A DNA stretch of 64,000 bases from Bog-532 sp963833835. Its GTDB lineage: Bacteria > Actinomycetota > Actinomycetes > Streptosporangiales > Streptosporangiaceae. Made by a program: the position numbers and the translations under genes. The notes under the pieces were generated by a model. That model did not search any database. It was not told where the DNA came from and saw only the letters and a list, made by a program, of their open reading frames with translations. Positions 24,831 through 33,396 of the stretch are shown here, one piece after another (position 1 is the stretch's first letter; each line of letters begins with the position of its first letter). The stretch covers positions 62,001 through 126,000 of the forward strand of contig CAWHZI010000014.1 in assembly GCA_963833835.1 (NCBI GenBank). The letters are read 5' to 3'.

Positions 24831-26417
24831 TTAATGCCTTACCTCCTTGGGCAGGCTGAATCGGATGGACTCCGTCGTGGTGACACGCTCGGCCACCTCC
24901 ACGGGGCCGAGCCCGCCGAGTGCGGCGATGATGTCGCTGACCACGGCGGGCGGCGCCGACGCGCCTGCGGTCAGACCGATCGTGGACACCCCGTCGAGCC
25001 AGCCGAGCTGGATGTCCTCCGGACCGTCGATCAGATGGGCGGGAGTGCCCGCCCTCTCGGCGGTCTCAACCAGCCGCCGGGAGTTCGATGAGTTAGCCGA
25101 CCCGGCCACCAGGACCAGGTCGGATTGGGCGGCGACGACCCGGACGGCCTGCTGCCGGTTGGTCGTGGCGTAGCAGATGTCGTCGGTGCCCGGTCCGCGG
25201 GCCGCGGGGAACCGGTCCAGCAGCGCGCTGGCCACCCCCTCGGCCTCGTCCGCGGCCAGCGTGGTCTGCATCAGGTAGGCGACTTTGCCCTCGTCGTCGG
25301 GGCGCAGGGACAGCACGTCCTCCGGGGTCTCGACCAGGACGGTCGAGCCGGGAGCCTCCCCCAGCGTGCCCTCCACCTCTTCGTGGCCGTTGTGCCCGAT
25401 CAGCGCGACCAGGTAGCCGTCGTCGGCGAACCGCCGGGCTTCCTTGTGCACCTTGGCCACCAGCGGGCAGGTGGCGTCGACCACGGACAGGCCGCGCCGG
25501 GTGGCGTCGTCCCGTACCGCCGGGGAGACGCCGTGGGCGGAGAACACGACCGGCGCCCCGTCCGGCACTTCGTCCAGTTCGTCCACGAAGATCGCACCGC
25601 GCTGCTCCAGGTCGTGCACCACGTGGGTGTTGTGCACGATCTGCTTGCGCACGTAGACCGGCGAGCCTTCCTGTTCCAGCACCCGCTCGACGATCTCGAT
25701 GGCCCGTTCCACCCCGGCGCAGAACGACCGGGGGCCGGCCAGCAGCACCTGCCGCGGCCCGCACGCGGCGGCCCACCGGTCCAGTACCGGGCCGGCTGCG
25801 CGCAGCGAGCGCAGCGCGGCCAGGCCCCCGCTGACCAGGCCGGGGTGCAGCAGCGGGCGTCCCGGAGTGTCGGAGACGGCCCGGATCACGGCCAGCGGGC
25901 GGCCCTGGGCCGCGGCCGCCAGCGGGGCCGATTCCAGGTCGGCCGCGGTCAGGCCGGCCTGGGCCAGCCGCGCCCGCTCGTCGCCCCGGATCAGGTGGTC
26001 CACGGTGCCGATCCGGCCCGCGTGCGCGGTCAGGCCCGCCCGCCGCAGCTCGCCCAGCAGGAGCGGTGCCGACGTGGTGGGCAGCGCCGTGGCCGGATCT
26101 GGCTGCCCGTCGCGGACGGTGACCACCTCGGTCGCGACCACCAGGTCGCCCGGGTTGAGCTCCGGTGCCAGGCCCGCGCCGGTGCCCATGATCGCCATCG
26201 TGGCGAACGTGCCCGTCTCCAGCTCGGCGGCCCGGGCCGCGGCCTTGGCCGCGCCGTATCCGGCCCGCAGCACCTCCGGGGCGCCGCGCCGGGCGGCACG
26301 GCGGCCGCTGCCCGCGGCCCGGGCGCTGTCGCGCAGGCCACGGCGCACGGCCCGGGCCTCGAACCGCAGCGGCGCGCACACGAGCAGGGGGTCAGTATGC
26401 CCCGTGGACTCGGTCAT
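24831..26417 (-). CDS. Fusion of HpnG-like nucleoside phosphorylase and IspH
   Basis: A 528-residue two-domain protein. Residues 1-215 match HpnG, the phosphorylase-type enzyme that removes adenine from adenosylhopane: VCAPLRFEARAV, IMGTGAGLAPELNPGDLVVATEVVTV and IRAVSDTPGRPL are recognisable. From about residue 220 the chain is a complete IspH, the iron-sulfur enzyme of the MEP pathway that makes IPP and DMAPP, with its three cluster cysteines in GPRSFCAGVERAIEI, VVDATCPLVAKVH and DDICYATTNRQQAV. No stop or internal start interrupts the join. ATG 26417 shares a base with the shc stop; the longer upstream frame is shc in a shifted frame. The fusion links precursor supply and hopanoid processing in one polypeptide. 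Confidence 0.88.
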   Translation of the reverse strand: MTESTGHTDPLLVCAPLRFEARAVRRGLRDSARAAGSGRRAARRGAPEVLRAGYGAAKAAARAAELETGTFATMAIMGTGAGLAPELNPGDLVVATEVVTVRDGQPDPATALPTTSAPLLLGELRRAGLTAHAGRIGTVDHLIRGDERARLAQAGLTAADLESAPLAAAAQGRPLAVIRAVSDTPGRPLLHPGLVSGGLAALRSLRAAGPVLDRWAAACGPRQVLLAGPRSFCAGVERAIEIVERVLEQEGSPVYVRKQIVHNTHVVHDLEQRGAIFVDELDEVPDGAPVVFSAHGVSPAVRDDATRRGLSVVDATCPLVAKVHKEARRFADDGYLVALIGHNGHEEVEGTLGEAPGSTVLVETPEDVLSLRPDDEGKVAYLMQTTLAADEAEGVASALLDRFPAARGPGTDDICYATTNRQQAVRVVAAQSDLVLVAGSANSSNSRRLVETAERAGTPAHLIDGPEDIQLGWLDGVSTIGLTAGASAPPAVVSDIIAALGGLGPVEVAERVTTTESIRFSLPKEVRH

Positions 26418-28411
26418 CAGGTGCCTCCCGCTATGGACCCGAAGTCGGCCTCCGGCCCGGTGCCGATCAGTCCGTGCCCTGCGGATCCGCGCAGGTAGCG
26501 GCCGAGGGCGCTGATCGGGAAGGCCATCCGGTACAGGTGGTAGTTGATGTAGAAGTCGCCGGGGAAGCCGGTGCCGGTGAACTCCGGCTCGTCCCAGGAC
26601 CCGTCCTCGCACTGGGTGCCGGCCAGCCAGGCCACGCCCCGGTCCACCGCGTCCGGCGCACCGCCCGCGGCCAGCAGGGCCAGCAGGGCCCACGCGGTCT
26701 GCGAGGCCGTCGAGGTGCCCCGGCCGGACTCGGCCGGGTTCTCGTAGGATCGCAGGTCCTCGCCCCAGCCCCCGTCCGGGTTCTGGTGGGCCTCGAGCCA
26801 GGCCACCGCCCGCCGGATGACGGGCTTGGACGGCAGCACCCCGGCGGCGATCAGCGCGGGCACGGCGGCCCCCGTGCCGTAGACGTAGTTGGCGCCCCAG
26901 CGGCCGAACCAGGAGCCGTCCGGTTCCTGGTTGCGCAGCAGCCAGACCACACCCCGGCGAGCGGCCTTGCAGCCGGCCAGGCCCTCCGCGGCCAGCGCCT
27001 CGACAATGTGCGCGGTGACGTCGGCGGACGGCGGGTCGATTACCGCGCCGAAGTCGCAGAACGGCAGCTTGTTGACCAGCTCGCGGGTGTTGTCGGCGTC
27101 GAAGGCGCCCCAGGCCCCGTTCTTGGACTGCATCCCGACCAGCCAGCGGACCCCGCGGTCGATGGCCGGCTGGGCCGACTCGGGCGCGGGCAGCGCGACC
27201 TTGCGCAGGGCCAGGATGACCTCGGCCGTGTCGTCGGTGTCCGGGTAGTAGTCGTTGTCGAACTCGAACGACCAGCCGCCCGGCTCCAGGCCGGGACGGC
27301 GCACCTGCCAGTCACCCGGCCCGGGCACTTCCTCGTTCAGCACCCAGCGGGCCGCCTTGACCATGGCCGGGTGATCGGCGGGCAGCCCCGCGTCGGCCAG
27401 GCCCACCATGACCAGCACGGTGTCCCAGACCGGCGACTGGCACGCCTCCAGCCGGTGCACCATGCCGTCCGGGGTCTCTTCCTTGACCGTGAACCGGTCC
27501 AGGCCGGCCAGGCCCCTGGTGATGATCGGGTGGTTCAGCCGGTAACCGAGCAGGTGCAGCCCGATCAGCGAGTACACCCAGGGCGGCTGGATGCCGCCCC
27601 AGCAGCCGTCCGCCTCCTGGCGGGCGATGATCCAGTCCGAGCAGCGGCGCAGCGCGGCCCGCCGCACCGCCCGGGCCGGGCGGCCCAGCCGGCTGCCCAG
27701 GCCGCGGCGCTCGTACACGTGCATCGCCTGGTCCAGCCGGTCGAACACCATCGACCAGGGATCACGGGCTCGCTGTTCGGGCTCGACGCCGGTCCGCAGC
27801 TCGTCCAGGCTGAACGGCAGCGGCCGGCATGGGCGCTGGGAGGTGACCACGGCCAGCCCGACGATGGTCTGCCGGGCCCAGCAGCCCCAGTCGTAGATGT
27901 TGAGCGGGAACCAGGCCGGCAGGTAGATCAGCTCGGGCGGGATGACCGGCAGGTCGTCCCAGGACCACTCGCCGAACATGGCCAGCCAGATCCGGGTGAA
28001 CACCCGGCTGGCCTCCAGGCCGCCCTCGGCGAAGACGAACTTGGCCGCCTGGCGCATGTGCGGCTCGTCCGGCTCGTCGCCGGCCAGCCGCAGCGCCACG
28101 TAGGCCTCGATCGTGGTGGACAGGTCACCCGGGCCACCGTAGAACGTGGCCCAGGTGCCGTCGGCCCGCTGCTGGGAGCGGATCCAGCGTGCCTCGGCGG
28201 CCGTGTGCTCCGCGTCGGAGACACCGAGGAAGTGCCGCATCAGCAGGTCCTCGGCGTCCATCGTGACGTTGGTCTCGAGCTCGCCCTGCCACCAGCCCTG
28301 CTCGTGCTGCAGGCCCAGCAGGTAATCGCGGGCGCGCACCAAAGCGTGATGGGCCGCATCACCCACTGAGCCGCCGTCTGGCGCCTGCGTGCGTGCGTGC
28401 GTGACCGTCAT
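26417..28411 (-). CDS. shc: Squalene-hopene cyclase
   Basis: A 664-residue class II triterpene cyclase that folds squalene into hopene and diplopterol on the membrane. The proton-donor motif DXDDTA is present as DTDDTAEV near residue 391. Several QW-type repeats are visible, among them QEQGWWQGELE near the start, DGTWATFYGGPGDLS, DGCWGGIQPPWVYS, NGAWGAFDADN, DGSWFGRWG, DGGWGEDL and DGSWDEPEFTGTGFPGDFYI. The length is typical (about 630-680). The ATG is preceded by GAAGGGAG. It lies 64 bases downstream of the polyprenyl synthase gene and one-base-overlaps the hpnG-ispH fusion. Confidence 0.95.
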   Translation of the reverse strand: MTVTHARTQAPDGGSVGDAAHHALVRARDYLLGLQHEQGWWQGELETNVTMDAEDLLMRHFLGVSDAEHTAAEARWIRSQQRADGTWATFYGGPGDLSTTIEAYVALRLAGDEPDEPHMRQAAKFVFAEGGLEASRVFTRIWLAMFGEWSWDDLPVIPPELIYLPAWFPLNIYDWGCWARQTIVGLAVVTSQRPCRPLPFSLDELRTGVEPEQRARDPWSMVFDRLDQAMHVYERRGLGSRLGRPARAVRRAALRRCSDWIIARQEADGCWGGIQPPWVYSLIGLHLLGYRLNHPIITRGLAGLDRFTVKEETPDGMVHRLEACQSPVWDTVLVMVGLADAGLPADHPAMVKAARWVLNEEVPGPGDWQVRRPGLEPGGWSFEFDNDYYPDTDDTAEVILALRKVALPAPESAQPAIDRGVRWLVGMQSKNGAWGAFDADNTRELVNKLPFCDFGAVIDPPSADVTAHIVEALAAEGLAGCKAARRGVVWLLRNQEPDGSWFGRWGANYVYGTGAAVPALIAAGVLPSKPVIRRAVAWLEAHQNPDGGWGEDLRSYENPAESGRGTSTASQTAWALLALLAAGGAPDAVDRGVAWLAGTQCEDGSWDEPEFTGTGFPGDFYINYHLYRMAFPISALGRYLRGSAGHGLIGTGPEADFGSIAGGT

Positions 28412-28475
28412 CCCGCTGCGCTCCCTTCACTGACCAACTGTTTGGCCTGCCCCGTGCTCGTTGACCGGCCGGCTG

Positions 28476-29492
28476 CTACCACTGCCGGGCGGTGATGAAC
28501 TCCGCGATCGCCATGAACTCGGCCCGGACGTCCTCCGGAATCTGCGCCTCGGCCAGGCACTTGCTGGCCGAGGCGAGCTGGGAGTCCGCCTCGTCCTCGG
28601 CCCACTGACGGCCGCCTGCGGCCTCGATCAGCGCGGCCGCGTGGCTGAGGTCTTCCTCGCTGAGCGGTTCCGGCCGGGCCAGCAGCCCGGCCAGCTCGGC
28701 GCTCTCCGGCGTGCCGCTGTTCAGCGCGGCCACCACCGGCAGCGACTTCTTCCGCGCCCGCAGGTCGGACTGGACCGGCTTGCCGGTGACCTCCGGCGCG
28801 CCCCAGATGCCGAGCAGGTCGTCGGTGAGCTGGAACGACTGGCCGATGTGCGCGCCGAAGCCCGCCAGGCCCATGGCCAGCGAGGGTGCCGCCCCGGCGT
28901 GGATGGCACCGATGCTGCAGGCGCAGGACATCAGCGCGGCCGTCTTGTCCCCGGCCATCTCCAGACACTCGGTCAGGCCGACGTCGTCCCGCTTCTCGAA
29001 GGCCAGGTCGGCGCCCTGCCCGGCGATCAGCCGCTGCACCGCGACCGACAGGCAGCGGGCGGCCCACACGCCGTGCGGCCCGTTGTCCTCCAGCAGCAGG
29101 TCCTGGGCCAGGGCGAGCAGCGCGTCACCGGCCAGGATGGCCGGACCGACACCGAACACGGTCCACGCCGTGGGCCGGTGCCGGCGCTCGGTGTCGCCGT
29201 CCATGATGTCGTCGTGCAGCAGCGAGAAGTTGTGCACCAGCTCCACCGCTACCGCGGCGGTCACGCCCTTCTCGGACGGCACGCCCGCGGCCCGTGCGGA
29301 CAGCAGCGTCAGCGCCGGGCGCAGGGCCTTGCCTGCGCCGTCGTTGCGCGGGTTGCCCTCCGCGTCGGTCATGCCAAGGTGGTAGGCGCTGACCCGGCGC
29401 ACTTCCGGCGAGAGCCGGGCCACGGCCGTGGCCATGGCCGGGCCGACGATGTCCCGGGCCAGCCCCACGCCAGCCGGCATTACGGCGGTCAC
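28476..29492 (-). CDS. Polyprenyl diphosphate synthase (farnesyl-type) of the hopanoid operon
   Basis: A 338-residue trans-prenyltransferase that condenses IPP onto allylic diphosphates; in this operon it most likely supplies farnesyl diphosphate for squalene. The first aspartate-rich motif is LLHDDIMDGD near residue 97; the second is QLTDDLLGIWG near 226, in which the last Asp of DDXXD is replaced by Gly, a variant common in actinobacterial hopanoid clusters as far as I recall. KALRPALTLLS carries the IPP-binding Lys/Arg. GTG 29492 overlaps the hpnE stop by four bases (GTGA); ATG 29480 is possible. The chain length of the product cannot be read from the motif alone. Confidence 0.88.
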   Translation of the reverse strand: MTAVMPAGVGLARDIVGPAMATAVARLSPEVRRVSAYHLGMTDAEGNPRNDGAGKALRPALTLLSARAAGVPSEKGVTAAVAVELVHNFSLLHDDIMDGDTERRHRPTAWTVFGVGPAILAGDALLALAQDLLLEDNGPHGVWAARCLSVAVQRLIAGQGADLAFEKRDDVGLTECLEMAGDKTAALMSCACSIGAIHAGAAPSLAMGLAGFGAHIGQSFQLTDDLLGIWGAPEVTGKPVQSDLRARKKSLPVVAALNSGTPESAELAGLLARPEPLSEEDLSHAAALIEAAGGRQWAEDEADSQLASASKCLAEAQIPEDVRAEFMAIAEFITARQW

Positions 29493-31021
29493 AGTGCCCC
29501 TCCCTGGGCTGCCCCCTGGGGCGCTCCCTGCGTCGCCCCGGCCGGCCATCCGGCCGCCGGGCGCTCCGCGCTGTCCAGGGCACCGAGGCCCCGTCTGAGC
29601 TCGACCGCCGCGTTCAGTCCGCTGCGCACCGCACCCTCCATCGTGTCTGGCCATCCGGTATCGGTCCATGCCCCGGCGAGCGTCAGGCCCGGTAGCGCGG
29701 TGGCCGCCCGCGGCCGCAGCCGCCCGCACCCGGGTTCCTGGCGGAACGTCGCCCGCCGCTCCCTGGTCACAAAGAATTCACTGACCCGCGCCTCCTGAGC
29801 GGCGGGCAGCAGTCCGGCCAGCGCCGGCACGAACGTCTCCCGCAGCCGGGCGGCGGGCACATCCACGTAGGGCTCCGCCGCCGACAGCGAGATCGCCAGG
29901 TACTGCCCCCGGTTGCTCTGGCCGAAGCCCGAGATCGCGGTCCGGTCGAACACCCACTGAACCGGGGAGTCCACCGCCGCCGCGAACGGCAGGTCCATGA
30001 CCTGGCGGTCGTAGATCACGTGCACGTTGATGATCGGCGAGGTGCCCAGCTCCGACCAGGTCGCGGCGCCCGCCCCGGCGGTGTCTGGCACCAGCCGGGC
30101 CGCCACGTACGGCGGCACCGCGATCACCACGCCGTCCGCGCGCAGCACGCCCCGGTCGGCCGGGATCGCTTCCGCGCCGTCCCCGCCGCCGGCGTCTTCC
30201 TCGCCACGGGCCAGCCGGATCAGGTACCGCGCGCCGTCCGCGCCGTCCTCGCCGTCCGCGCTGGACTCACTGGGCGGGGCCAGCTCGACGCCGGCCGCCT
30301 TGACCCCCAGCCGGACCTCGGCGCCCAGCCGCTTCAGCAGGGCCAGGCCCGCCGTGCCGTGCAGCTCGCCCAGCGGGGCCAGCGGGATGCCGATGTCGGC
30401 CGCGTCGTTCTTGCCCAGCAATCCGGTCTTGATCACGGTCGCGGCCAGGGCCAGCGAGGCGTCGTCGCCGGGGACGTTCAGCGAGGCCACCGTGAACAGG
30501 TCCCACAGGACCCGCCGGGTGCGCTCATCCTGGCCGTGCGCGGCCAGCCAGTCGCCGAACCGCTGGTTGTCCAGGGCGGGATCGCCGGCGTTGAGGAACC
30601 GCATGGCCAGCGCGGCCTGGCCCACCCGGGCCCGCTCGGCCAGGGACAGCTTCGGGTACCGGGCCAGCGCGGCGCCCAGGTGCAGCGGCCCGGGCAGCCG
30701 GCTGCGGCGCAGCCGGGCGCTGCCGTCCGGGGCCAGCACGGTGACGTCGAACCGGTCCTGGATGCGCACGGAGCCGGACATGCCCAGCCGGGCCAGCAGG
30801 CCCTGATAGGCGGTGCAGCAACGGAGAAAGACGTGCTGGCCGGTGTCGACGACCAGCGCACCGCGGTTGAACGAGGTGGTGGCGCCGCCCAGCCGCGGCC
30901 GGGCCTCCAGCAGGGTGACAGCCGCCCCGGCCTCGGACAGCGCGATCGCGGCGGTGATGCCAGCCAGGCCGCCGCCGATCACTACGACGCGGCGCTGAGT
31001 GCCGGCCGCCGGCGCGCTCAC
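29489..31021 (-). CDS. hpnE: Hydroxysqualene dehydroxylase HpnE
   Basis: A 510-residue FAD-dependent amine-oxidase-fold protein that reduces hydroxysqualene to squalene, the third of the HpnC/D/E steps. The Rossmann motif VVVIGGGLAGITAAIALSEAG begins at residue 11, followed by EARPRLGGATTSF and DTGQHVFLRCCTAY, characteristic of HpnE. The C-terminus has the flavin-binding LTLAGAWTDTGWPDTMEGAV segment. GTG 31021 overlaps the hpnD stop (GTGA). The final 25 residues (AGATQGAPQGAAQGG) are low complexity. Confidence 0.93.
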   Translation of the reverse strand: MSAPAAGTQRRVVVIGGGLAGITAAIALSEAGAAVTLLEARPRLGGATTSFNRGALVVDTGQHVFLRCCTAYQGLLARLGMSGSVRIQDRFDVTVLAPDGSARLRRSRLPGPLHLGAALARYPKLSLAERARVGQAALAMRFLNAGDPALDNQRFGDWLAAHGQDERTRRVLWDLFTVASLNVPGDDASLALAATVIKTGLLGKNDAADIGIPLAPLGELHGTAGLALLKRLGAEVRLGVKAAGVELAPPSESSADGEDGADGARYLIRLARGEEDAGGGDGAEAIPADRGVLRADGVVIAVPPYVAARLVPDTAGAGAATWSELGTSPIINVHVIYDRQVMDLPFAAAVDSPVQWVFDRTAISGFGQSNRGQYLAISLSAAEPYVDVPAARLRETFVPALAGLLPAAQEARVSEFFVTRERRATFRQEPGCGRLRPRAATALPGLTLAGAWTDTGWPDTMEGAVRSGLNAAVELRRGLGALDSAERPAAGWPAGATQGAPQGAAQGGAL

Positions 31022-31932
31022 GGGCGCTTCTTTCCGGGCAGCAGCGGACGGGCCAGCGAGCGCACCGCGACCATCGCTTTCTCTCGGGGGGACAGCGACA
31101 GCCGGCCGTGCAGCACCGCGGCGGGCTCGGCGATGATGCGATCCAGCAGCTTGCGGTAGATGCCGGCCATCGCCCCGGTGCAGGCTGCGCTGCGCGCGTC
31201 CAGCATGGGCAGCAACTGCAGGCCGGTCGCGTACCAGTCGCGAGCGCGGGCCGCCTCGAACTCGATCAGCGTGACGAACCGGGCCTCGGCCACGGCGTCC
31301 GGGGCCGGCTCGGCGGTGGGGTCGGGTTCACCGGAGGGCTTCAGCGTCACCCCGAACCGGTCCAGGTCCTCGGCGGGCAGGTACACCCGGCCGTTCTGGT
31401 AGTCCTCGCGGATATCCCGCAGGATGTTCGTGAGCTGCAGGGCCACCCCGAGCGAGTCGGCCAGTGGCACCGCGGCCTGCAGGTCGTCCGAGCCGAACAC
31501 GCCCAGCGACAGCCGCCCGACCGAGCCTGCCACGCAGCGGCAGTAGTACCGCAGGTCATCAAAGCTGGTGTACGTGGCGCCCTTGGTGTCGGCCACGCAG
31601 CCGTCGATCAGCTCGCCGAACGCGGCCAGCGGCACCGGGAAACGGCGGCTGGTGTCGGCCAGGGCCACCAGCACGGGGTCGTCGGCCGACGGGGCCGGTG
31701 CGTCCGGATCAGCCAGGCTCAGCACCTCGGACCGGGCCTGCTCGAGGGCGACGAGCTTGTCCGGGGCGGCCATCTCGCCGTCGCCGATGTCGTCGATCCG
31801 GCGGGCGAACGCGTACAGCGCGGCCAGGGACTGCCGTTTGCCGGCGGGCAGCAGCCGGATGCCATAGGCGAAGTTCCTCGCCTGCGACCAGGTGATCTCC
31901 TCACAGGCCTGATAGGCCTCGGCCACGTCCAC
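31018..31932 (-). CDS. hpnD: Presqualene diphosphate synthase HpnD
   Basis: A 304-residue squalene/phytoene synthase-family enzyme that joins two farnesyl diphosphates into presqualene diphosphate. It begins VDVAEAYQACEEITWSQARN, then has FAYGIRLLP and the first Asp motif ARRIDDIGDGE; the second Asp motif lies in LTNILRDIREDYQNGRVYLP, typical of HpnD. GTG 31932 is chosen because GGGAGG lies 8 bases upstream and the resulting N-terminus matches relatives; the GTG at 31941, which overlaps the hpnC stop, sits on top of that Shine-Dalgarno. It is translationally coupled to hpnC. Confidence 0.93.
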   Translation of the reverse strand: MDVAEAYQACEEITWSQARNFAYGIRLLPAGKRQSLAALYAFARRIDDIGDGEMAAPDKLVALEQARSEVLSLADPDAPAPSADDPVLVALADTSRRFPVPLAAFGELIDGCVADTKGATYTSFDDLRYYCRCVAGSVGRLSLGVFGSDDLQAAVPLADSLGVALQLTNILRDIREDYQNGRVYLPAEDLDRFGVTLKPSGEPDPTAEPAPDAVAEARFVTLIEFEAARARDWYATGLQLLPMLDARSAACTGAMAGIYRKLLDRIIAEPAAVLHGRLSLSPREKAMVAVRSLARPLLPGKKRP

Positions 31933-31937
31933 GTCCC

Positions 31938-32861
31938 TCACCTCCCTCGCAGAAAAGCCTGAATGGCCAGCCGGGCCGTCACCCGCTTGTCCGGGTGCGG
32001 GGTGACCGCCAGCACGTCGTAACCGGACGCCGTGATCGCGGTCAGTGCGGCCCGGCCTCCGGCCAGGTAGCCCGCGACAGCCAGCCGCGCCGCGCCGCGC
32101 AGCGTGCCGACCAGCGGCGCGCCTTCGTCGAGGAGCGCGGATGCCCGCGCCACCTCATAGGCCAGCAGCGCACGGACCCGCGGACCCGTCACCGGTGTAG
32201 CGAGGTCCGGCTCGGTCACCCCGAACTTCCGCAGATCATCCTGCGGCAGGTAGATCCGGCCCTTGCCGAAGTCTTCGGCGACGTCCTGCCAGTGCTCAGC
32301 CAGCTGAAGAGCAGTGCAGATGCTATCGGACAGCCGCTCCCGGGCTGGGGAGGCCGCACCGAATATGTGCAGCACCACACACCCGATCGGGTTGGCCGAC
32401 AGCCGGCAGTAGCCCACCAGGTCCTCGAACGTCTCATACCGGGTGACCAGCTGGTCCTGCCGGTTGGCCTGGATCAGGTCGCGCAGCGGCTGGGCCGGGA
32501 CGTCGCACTGCGCCACCGTGGTGGCCAGCTCCCGCATCGCCGCGAGCTGTGGCGTGGTCCCGTCGTAGATGCGCGTGACGTCGGCGTCGAGCTCGTCCAG
32601 CAGCCGCAGCCGCTCCTCCGGCGAGGCTTCGTCCCCGATGTCATCGGTCAGCCGGGCGAACCCGTACAGCGCCATCAGGTGCCGCCGGTAGCGGGCGGGC
32701 AGGATGCGCAGGGCGACCGGGAAGTTCTCGGCCGACGCCTGGGCCGCCGCGGAGACCTCGACGGCTTCCGCCGTCCGGGCGGCCGGGGGCGTGGCCTCAG
32801 CGGCCCCCGGGGCCGGGGCATGCGTCGGCGCAGGCTCAGTACCGCGCATGTTGCCAGCCAT
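31938..32861 (-). CDS. hpnC: Hydroxysqualene synthase HpnC
   Basis: A 307-residue squalene/phytoene synthase-family enzyme that converts presqualene diphosphate to hydroxysqualene. After a disordered Ala/Pro-rich stretch of about 40 residues come ASAENFPVALRILPARYRRH and the first Asp motif ARLTDDIGDEA, then LAEHWQDVAEDFGKGRIYLP, the second, both in HpnC form. ATG 32861 is assumed; GTG 32885 would add eight residues. It is the first gene of the minus-strand hopanoid operon. No Shine-Dalgarno is evident; the A+T-rich CATTAAATAG just upstream of 32885 may be part of the promoter. Confidence 0.92.
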   Translation of the reverse strand: MAGNMRGTEPAPTHAPAPGAAEATPPAARTAEAVEVSAAAQASAENFPVALRILPARYRRHLMALYGFARLTDDIGDEASPEERLRLLDELDADVTRIYDGTTPQLAAMRELATTVAQCDVPAQPLRDLIQANRQDQLVTRYETFEDLVGYCRLSANPIGCVVLHIFGAASPARERLSDSICTALQLAEHWQDVAEDFGKGRIYLPQDDLRKFGVTEPDLATPVTGPRVRALLAYEVARASALLDEGAPLVGTLRGAARLAVAGYLAGGRAALTAITASGYDVLAVTPHPDKRVTARLAIQAFLRGR

Positions 32862-33396
32862 GGGGATATCTTCGGGGCCGGCCACTATTTAATGCAAACA
32901 ATGACACCCACGTCACCTGACGCCTGCGTCAAGGATTGACCAGATCGAAGTGGCGTTTACGCGGGTTGAGCGGGTTGTTTCCCGGCCGCGCGGCCCAGCT
33001 CCCGGTCACCATGTTTCACCGGGGCGAGACCGTTTCGCAATCGTCTCGGGTAATAAATTTGATCGAGCGGTCAACCGGGTGATAAGACCATGGGTGTCGG
33101 CGCAGGCCACGCTGAGCAGCATCTTCCGCGACATCGTCACAGCGGGGACATGATCGCGATACACAGTTGATACAAATTCGATGCTCGGCTGTCGCGGTTT
33201 TTGCCACCCGGCGATATCTTGCGTGCTACGACCGCCGGCAACGAGCGTAGCCACACTTCCGCATAACTTCTGATAGCGACGAAAAACTGCCGGATATTCC
33301 GAGCATTACCGTCACTATGCGCTATGCCGCGATGGCATTTCGCCAGCACGGCGCCATTCAACATGACACATGCGTCATGTTCAGGAGCTTGGTGCG
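32862..33396. other. Intergenic region, A+T-richer, no gene seen
   Basis: About 530 bases separate hpnC from the phosphatase gene. Base composition here, particularly at 33040-33380, is clearly richer in A+T than the neighbours, and the open frames it contains lack ribosome binding sites or actinobacterial codon use. It must hold the hopanoid operon promoter near 32880-32935. A small dyad, CATGAC-ACATGC-GTCATG, is at about 33362-33379. It may be a remnant of acquired DNA or an unannotated noncoding RNA region. Confidence 0.4.

Noticed and set aside
33006..33254. Small minus-strand ORFs in the A+T-rich gap
   Set aside because: No ribosome binding site, no recognisable domain and codon use unlike the neighbouring genes.
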